A model generated the notes under the pieces. The model ran no database searches, was not told where the DNA came from, and saw only the letters and a program-made list of their open reading frames with translations. Source: Candidatus Dormiibacterota bacterium (GTDB taxonomy: Bacteria; Chloroflexota; Dormibacteria; Aeolococcales; Aeolococcaceae). From it: a DNA stretch of 64,000 nt. Below are positions 60,480 through 64,000 of this stretch, piece by piece. Made by a program: the position numbers and the translations under genes. The stretch lies in assembly GCA_036495095.1 (NCBI GenBank), contig DASXNK010000148.1, positions 1-64,000 of the forward strand, in the 5' to 3' direction. The first letter of the stretch is position 1; every line of letters starts with the position of its first letter.

Positions 60480-60866
60480 TCACCCCTCGGCGGTCGGCTC
60501 CCCGGGCGCGGGGGCGCGGCGTCGGGGGCCCACCCACACGTGGCCGTCGTGCTCCTCCACCTCGTAGAGGACCAGGTCGCGCAGGCAGGCCCGCCTCTCG
60601 GCGGGGAAGACCCGCGCCGGGTAGCCGTTGCGGCCGGTGCGGAGGTCGTAGGTGTAGTGGTGGTATGGGCAGTCGACCTCGTCCGACCAGATCCGTGCCT
60701 CGTCGAGGGGGTTGCCCTCGTGGGGACAGGTGGTGCCGAAGGCCACCGGCTGTCCGTCGCTGAGGCGGGCGAGCAGCACCGGGATGCCCTCGACCACGGC
60801 GCGGTGGACCCGCTGGTCGACCTCGGCGGAGGGGAGGGCCCGGGCAAAAGCGGTGCGCGGCATCAT
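60480..60866 (-). CDS. Rieske [2Fe-2S] ferredoxin-like protein
   Basis: 128 residues. The cluster motifs are CPHEGNPLD and CPYHHYTYD, each giving one Cys and one His ligand. A small beta domain surrounds them (PVLLARLSDGQPVAFGTT; LVLYEVEEHDGHVWVG). No membrane anchor, so it is a soluble electron carrier. It lies between two ferritin-fold genes on the same strand and may pass electrons to them. Start ATG 60866 or 60863; GTG 60893 is further out. Confidence 0.88.
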   Translation of the reverse strand: MMPRTAFARALPSAEVDQRVHRAVVEGIPVLLARLSDGQPVAFGTTCPHEGNPLDEARIWSDEVDCPYHHYTYDLRTGRNGYPARVFPAERRACLRDLVLYEVEEHDGHVWVGPRRRAPAPGEPTAEG

Positions 60867-60944
60867 CCGCCCATCCGGTGGGGAGCGCACCACGGCCGGC
60901 GCACCCCGGGGAGTGCCGGCCGTGGCCGCAGCGGAGGACCCGTC

Positions 60945-61622
60945 CTAGCGGCCGAGGTCCGAGCTCATGAAGCCGCGCACGAAGGGGGAGTCGCCGGGCT
61001 TGGCGCGGCGGAAGTGGCCGCTCGGCCCCTCGCCGAGGAACTCGCTGAACCACGACTCGTGCTCGATCTCCTCGTGGAGGATGGCGAGCGAGAGCGCGTA
61101 GGTGCGGTGGTCCTTGCCGAAGGTGTAGTCGCAGATGTCCGTGTAGGTGCGGATCGCGCAGCGCTCCGCCTCGACCAGCACCCGGAGCAGGTCGTGGATC
61201 TGGTTCGGCGAGCCGGTCGGCTTGCCGCCGTTGCCGCCCGGGGAGAGGCTCGGATACTCACCCATCTCCGTCTTCAGGCTGCCGGGGAGGCTGGAGACGG
61301 ACTCGTTTCCGGCCATGCTGTCCGGGAGGTAGGCGTCCGGGCAGCCGGCGACGTCGGCGAAGGCGCGGATGTCCCGGGGGATCTGGCCGCCGAGCTCGTA
61401 GATGCGCGGCACCAGCGCCTCGAAGTGGTTGCGGTCCTCGATGCGGGCGTCCTCGATGATCTCCTTGAGACCCTCTCCCTCCATGCCGATCGAGTTCACC
61501 CGGAGCACCGTGTAGTAGTAGAAGGTCGTGAACTCGGCGGCGGCGGCACGGACCAGCTTGTCGACGAGCACCTCGCGATCGAGACCGGCCCTGGTCACCA
61601 TCTCCTGAGCAACGCTTCCCAC
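60945..61622 (-). CDS. Dps/ferritin-like protein
   Basis: 225 residues. Four-helix ferritin fold: [72 protein letters not shown] and [19 protein letters not shown]. The second pair has the canonical E and E-x-x-H; the first pair has Glu and D-x-x-H. A ~45-residue loop separates the halves. It resembles archaeal-type DpsA proteins that oxidise and store iron and protect DNA. Start GTG 61622 has GGAGG 7 nt upstream. A TACCAT box at 61679-61674 may be its -10. Confidence 0.8.
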   Translation of the reverse strand: MGSVAQEMVTRAGLDREVLVDKLVRAAAAEFTTFYYYTVLRVNSIGMEGEGLKEIIEDARIEDRNHFEALVPRIYELGGQIPRDIRAFADVAGCPDAYLPDSMAGNESVSSLPGSLKTEMGEYPSLSPGGNGGKPTGSPNQIHDLLRVLVEAERCAIRTYTDICDYTFGKDHRTYALSLAILHEEIEHESWFSEFLGEGPSGHFRRAKPGDSPFVRGFMSSDLGR

Positions 61623-61754
61623 GTCTGATCCTCCACGTCGTGCGGATGGTCGGCAGAGAATGAGGATACGCCGATGGTACAAAGCATTAGAAAGTGACTA
61701 TCGCTTCAGACCGGCCGTTCCGGCCCCGGCTGCGCCGGCACGGCGGAGGGCGCC

Positions 61755-61955
61755 TCAGTCCCGGCCCAGCTGGCGGAGCGCCGCGGCCAGGCAGGCGGGG
61801 CAGGCGGGGGCCCCTCCACCCTGCAGCGAGCATTCGGCGCTGAGGTGCCCGTCCCACAGCCGTTCCGCGCGGGGGCGGGTGGGCAGCCGCGGCGGCAGCG
61901 CGTCGCCCCCGTTGGACGCCGCCTCCGGCGCCAGCGGCTGCATCGCCGCGCTCAC
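61755..61955 (-). CDS. Small CPxC protein coupled to pgl
   Basis: 66 residues from a GTG that overlaps the pgl stop (GTGA). The first half is Pro/Ala/Arg-rich. The second half contains AECSLQGGGAPACPACLAAAL, with three or four Cys suited to metal binding or a disulphide. Not recognised as a family. The overlap with pgl and good continuity with the zwf-opcA-pgl run support coding. Confidence 0.5.
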   Translation of the reverse strand: MSAAMQPLAPEAASNGGDALPPRLPTRPRAERLWDGHLSAECSLQGGGAPACPACLAAALRQLGRD

Positions 61956-62689
61956 CCGCCGGGGCCGGCCGCGGCCCGGTCGAGGAACCAGCGCAGCTCG
62001 CCGTGGGTCGGGCGCACCCGGGCGGCGGGCACGGTGCCGGCGACCACCCCGGCGAGCGCGGCCCGCTTCGACTCGCCGCTGACCAGGAAGGCCACGGCGG
62101 CGCCGCCGTTGATCAGCGGGAAGGTCACGGTGATGCGGTCGTAGGGCTCGTAGGTGGCCAGCCCCCGGGTCGCCCAGGCGTCGACCACCTCGAGGGCCGG
62201 GGTGCCGGGGAAGAGTGAGGCGGTGTGCCCGTCGGTGCCGATGCCGAGGAGGATCACGTCGAGCCGCGGCGCACCCGCGGGGCCGGCGGGCAGGGCGCCC
62301 TCGAGCAGCGCCGAGTACTCGGCGGCGGCGGCATCGAGGTCGGGGCGCTCCGCCTCCATGCGGTGCACCTGGCCCGGGGGGATGGGCACGTGGTCGAGCA
62401 GGGTCGTGCGCGCGAGCCGGTAGTTGCTCTCGGGGTGGTCGGGTGGGGCGGCGCGCTCGTCGCCGAAGTAGACGTGCCAGCGCGACCAGTCGAGGGTGTC
62501 ACGGTGCGGAGGGCTCGCCAGCCGCTGGTACAGCGCCTTTGGCGTGCTCCCGCCGGCGAGGGCGATGCTGAACGCGCCCGCGCTCGCGATCGCCGCCGCC
62601 TGGGTCGCCACCACCCACTCGGTGGCGCGCTCGGCGAGAGCCTCGGCGTCGGCGCTGACCTCGACGGTCCCGGGCAGCGCCGGGGTCAC
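61952..62689 (-). CDS. pgl: 6-phosphogluconolactonase
   Basis: 245 residues hydrolysing 6-phosphogluconolactone in the oxidative pentose phosphate pathway. FSIALAGGSTPKALYQRL, the YFGDERAAPPDHPESNY substrate loop, LLGIGTDGHTASLFPG and a late SGESKRAAL are diagnostic. The GTG start overlaps the opcA stop, forming zwf-opcA-pgl. Confidence 0.95.
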   Translation of the reverse strand: MTPALPGTVEVSADAEALAERATEWVVATQAAAIASAGAFSIALAGGSTPKALYQRLASPPHRDTLDWSRWHVYFGDERAAPPDHPESNYRLARTTLLDHVPIPPGQVHRMEAERPDLDAAAAEYSALLEGALPAGPAGAPRLDVILLGIGTDGHTASLFPGTPALEVVDAWATRGLATYEPYDRITVTFPLINGGAAVAFLVSGESKRAALAGVVAGTVPAARVRPTHGELRWFLDRAAAGPGG

Positions 62690-63741
62690 ATCCTGTGGCC
62701 GGCGGCGGCGAGCAGGGCGGCGAGGTAGACCGGGTCGGCACCCTGCTCCTCGAGCTGGGTGCCCACCAGCTCGACCAGGCCGGGGCGCTCGGCGCCGCTG
62801 GTCCAGGTGGAGGAGAGGCTCCGCATCGCGCCCTCGACGGTGATCGAGGTCGTGCGCCGGTCGCCCTCTCCGGAGATCTCCACCCGGGCCACCCGGTCGC
62901 GCTGCCGGGCGCGGATCGCCACCCCCAGGACCTCGCCGGCGCTGCCGTAGCCGGGGACGTGCAGCACCGCGGGCACGGGTGACCCCGCCCGCTCGAGGCG
63001 TGAGGTCAGCCAGCCGGCGAGCAGCCGCGCCTCGGCGCTCGGTGGGGTGCTGGCGCAGCGCACCTCCACCTCCTCGATCCCCCGGGCGAAGCCGCGCAGC
63101 TCGCGGGTGTCGAAGGCACGGCCGAGCAGCTCCCGCCAGGGGCGGAGCCGGCTCCAGGCGAGGTCGCCGATCGGAGGGACGGAGGGGAGGCGCTCCACCG
63201 TCCGCGCCAGCGTCGCCAGGGTGGCGGCGGGGTCGGGATAGGCGTCGCTGTCGAGCACCAGCCGCTCGCAGAGCTCGAGGGCGTCGGGGCTCAGCGCCTG
63301 GGTGAGCGGGGGTGCCCCGGCCAGCCAGAGGTAAACGGGGACGTCCGGCAGCAGCAGCGGGCTCACCACGCTGCGGAGGTGGAGGGCGGTCTCGCCGCCG
63401 ACCTCGAGCCGGACCAGCTCGACGCAGATCTGCTCGCCCCGGGTGGCCGAGCAGCTCAGGCTGAGGTCGGCCTCGATCCGGGGCGCGGCCGCCGGGTCGG
63501 CGACGAGCACGATCGCCCGGGTGGGATGGCTCGCCGCGGTCCGCTCGACCACCTGGGCGGCCTGCTCGGCGCTCTCCCGGTCGGCGCAGGCGACCACCAG
63601 GGTGAGCACCGAGAGCCGGACGCTGCGGGTCTCGTCGCCGGCACGCAGCAGCGAGGCGCGCATCTCGGCGAGCTCGCGGGTGACCGCGTGGAGCCCGCTG
63701 ACATGCTGGGCGCGGAGCAGGCCCGCGCCGGTGGCCGCCAC
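62686..63741 (-). CDS. opcA: Glucose-6-phosphate dehydrogenase assembly protein OpcA
   Basis: 351 residues. OpcA proteins from cyanobacteria and actinobacteria bind G6PDH and activate it; here the gene sits 2 nt after zwf as usual. ATRGEQICVELVRLEVGG, VVSPLLLPDVPVYLWLAGAPP and DLAWSRLRPWRELLGRAFDT match the family. The GTG start is at 63741. Confidence 0.93.
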   Translation of the reverse strand: MAATGAGLLRAQHVSGLHAVTRELAEMRASLLRAGDETRSVRLSVLTLVVACADRESAEQAAQVVERTAASHPTRAIVLVADPAAAPRIEADLSLSCSATRGEQICVELVRLEVGGETALHLRSVVSPLLLPDVPVYLWLAGAPPLTQALSPDALELCERLVLDSDAYPDPAATLATLARTVERLPSVPPIGDLAWSRLRPWRELLGRAFDTRELRGFARGIEEVEVRCASTPPSAEARLLAGWLTSRLERAGSPVPAVLHVPGYGSAGEVLGVAIRARQRDRVARVEISGEGDRRTTSITVEGAMRSLSSTWTSGAERPGLVELVGTQLEEQGADPVYLAALLAAAGHRM

Positions 63742-63743
63742 GG

Positions 63744-64000
63744 CTAGGGCCGCCGCCAGGCGCGGCCGTCGCGGGCGAGCAGGTCGTGCGCCGCCTGCGG
63801 GCCCCAGGTCCCGGCCTCGTGGTTGGGGAAGTCATCGACCTTCGGCGGATGGGCGCGCCAGCCGTCGAGGATGGCGGTGCACAGCCGCCAGGCCTCCTCG
63901 ACCTCGTCCTCGCGGGCGAAGAGGGTGGCGTCGCCGAGCATGCAGTCGAGCAGCAGCCGCTCGTACGCCTCGGGCGACTGGGTGAGGAACGAGCTCCCGT
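63744..64000 (-). CDS. zwf: Glucose-6-phosphate 1-dehydrogenase, C-terminal part (cut by window edge)
   Basis: Only the last ~85 residues are in the window: SPEAYERLLLDCMLGDATLFAREDEVEEAW, then ILDGWRAHPP and NHEAGTWGPQAAHDLLARDGRAW, the standard C-terminus of NADP-dependent G6PDH. It is the first enzyme of the pathway and the head of the zwf-opcA-pgl run. Confidence 0.95.
   Translation of the reverse strand, partial: GSSFLTQSPEAYERLLLDCMLGDATLFAREDEVEEAWRLCTAILDGWRAHPPKVDDFPNHEAGTWGPQAAHDLLARDGRAWRRP

Overview
The window is a very GC-rich bacterial chromosome segment (third codon positions are almost all G or C). Gene content includes an OpcA/Zwf/Pgl pentose-phosphate cluster, a DUF222-HNH endonuclease, an Rv1264-like adenylate cyclase, a short cytochrome bd oxidase, and many GTG starts with GTGA/ATGA overlaps. 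This suggests a free-living soil-type actinobacterium or a relative such as Dormibacterota/Chloroflexota. The phylum is an inference; no rRNA is present to settle it.

Left edge (1-2470): the end of an integrated mobile element with a rolling-circle Rep, an excisionase and a tyrosine integrase, abutting the 3' end of a tRNA-Met(CAU). The element continues off the left edge. Region 2500-10570: an HNH endonuclease, then a secreted subtilisin overlapping an adenylate cyclase followed by a cyclic-nucleotide-binding protein. After these come a YggT membrane protein, a secreted glycoside-hydrolase-like protein, a membrane protein and an Ig-repeat surface protein. Region 10600-19270: cydAB, folE, an acyl-CoA synthetase, several uncharacterised membrane or helical proteins, ilvC and an FmdB zinc ribbon. 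Region 19348-33830: a CAP-domain protein, a membrane protein with a zinc ribbon at each end, RNase HII and an HMG-CoA lyase/carboxyltransferase/MBL operon. It continues with a repeat-rich secreted protein, a sedolisin, an alpha/beta hydrolase, an aminotransferase, an M48 protease, DedA and two small genes. Region 33998-41560: metK, then sugar-nucleotide genes (manC, ROK kinase, phosphohexomutase, cupin), an ECF sigma factor and a 34-residue membrane peptide.

Region 41561-53934: a complete branched-chain/amino-acid ABC importer (livJHMGF on the minus strand, ending in a Kelch-like membrane protein). It lies divergent from an aminotransferase, aldehyde dehydrogenase, hydrolase and FAD oxidoreductase run, so it looks like an uptake-plus-degradation locus for an amino compound. 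Region 53992-64000: an MFS exporter, a parvulin, ThpR, MarR, a DUF4214 surface protein, a ferritin-like/Rieske/rubrerythrin-like trio, and pgl-opcA-zwf running off the right edge.

A recurring feature is a -10-like hexamer 6-8 nt upstream of the start codon in about ten genes without a Shine-Dalgarno, which points to leaderless transcripts. Several start codons were chosen on that basis. No intergenic gap exceeds 300 bases; the longest (59732-60028) holds one strong hairpin and nothing else I recognise. No CRISPR array, insertion sequence or rRNA was seen.
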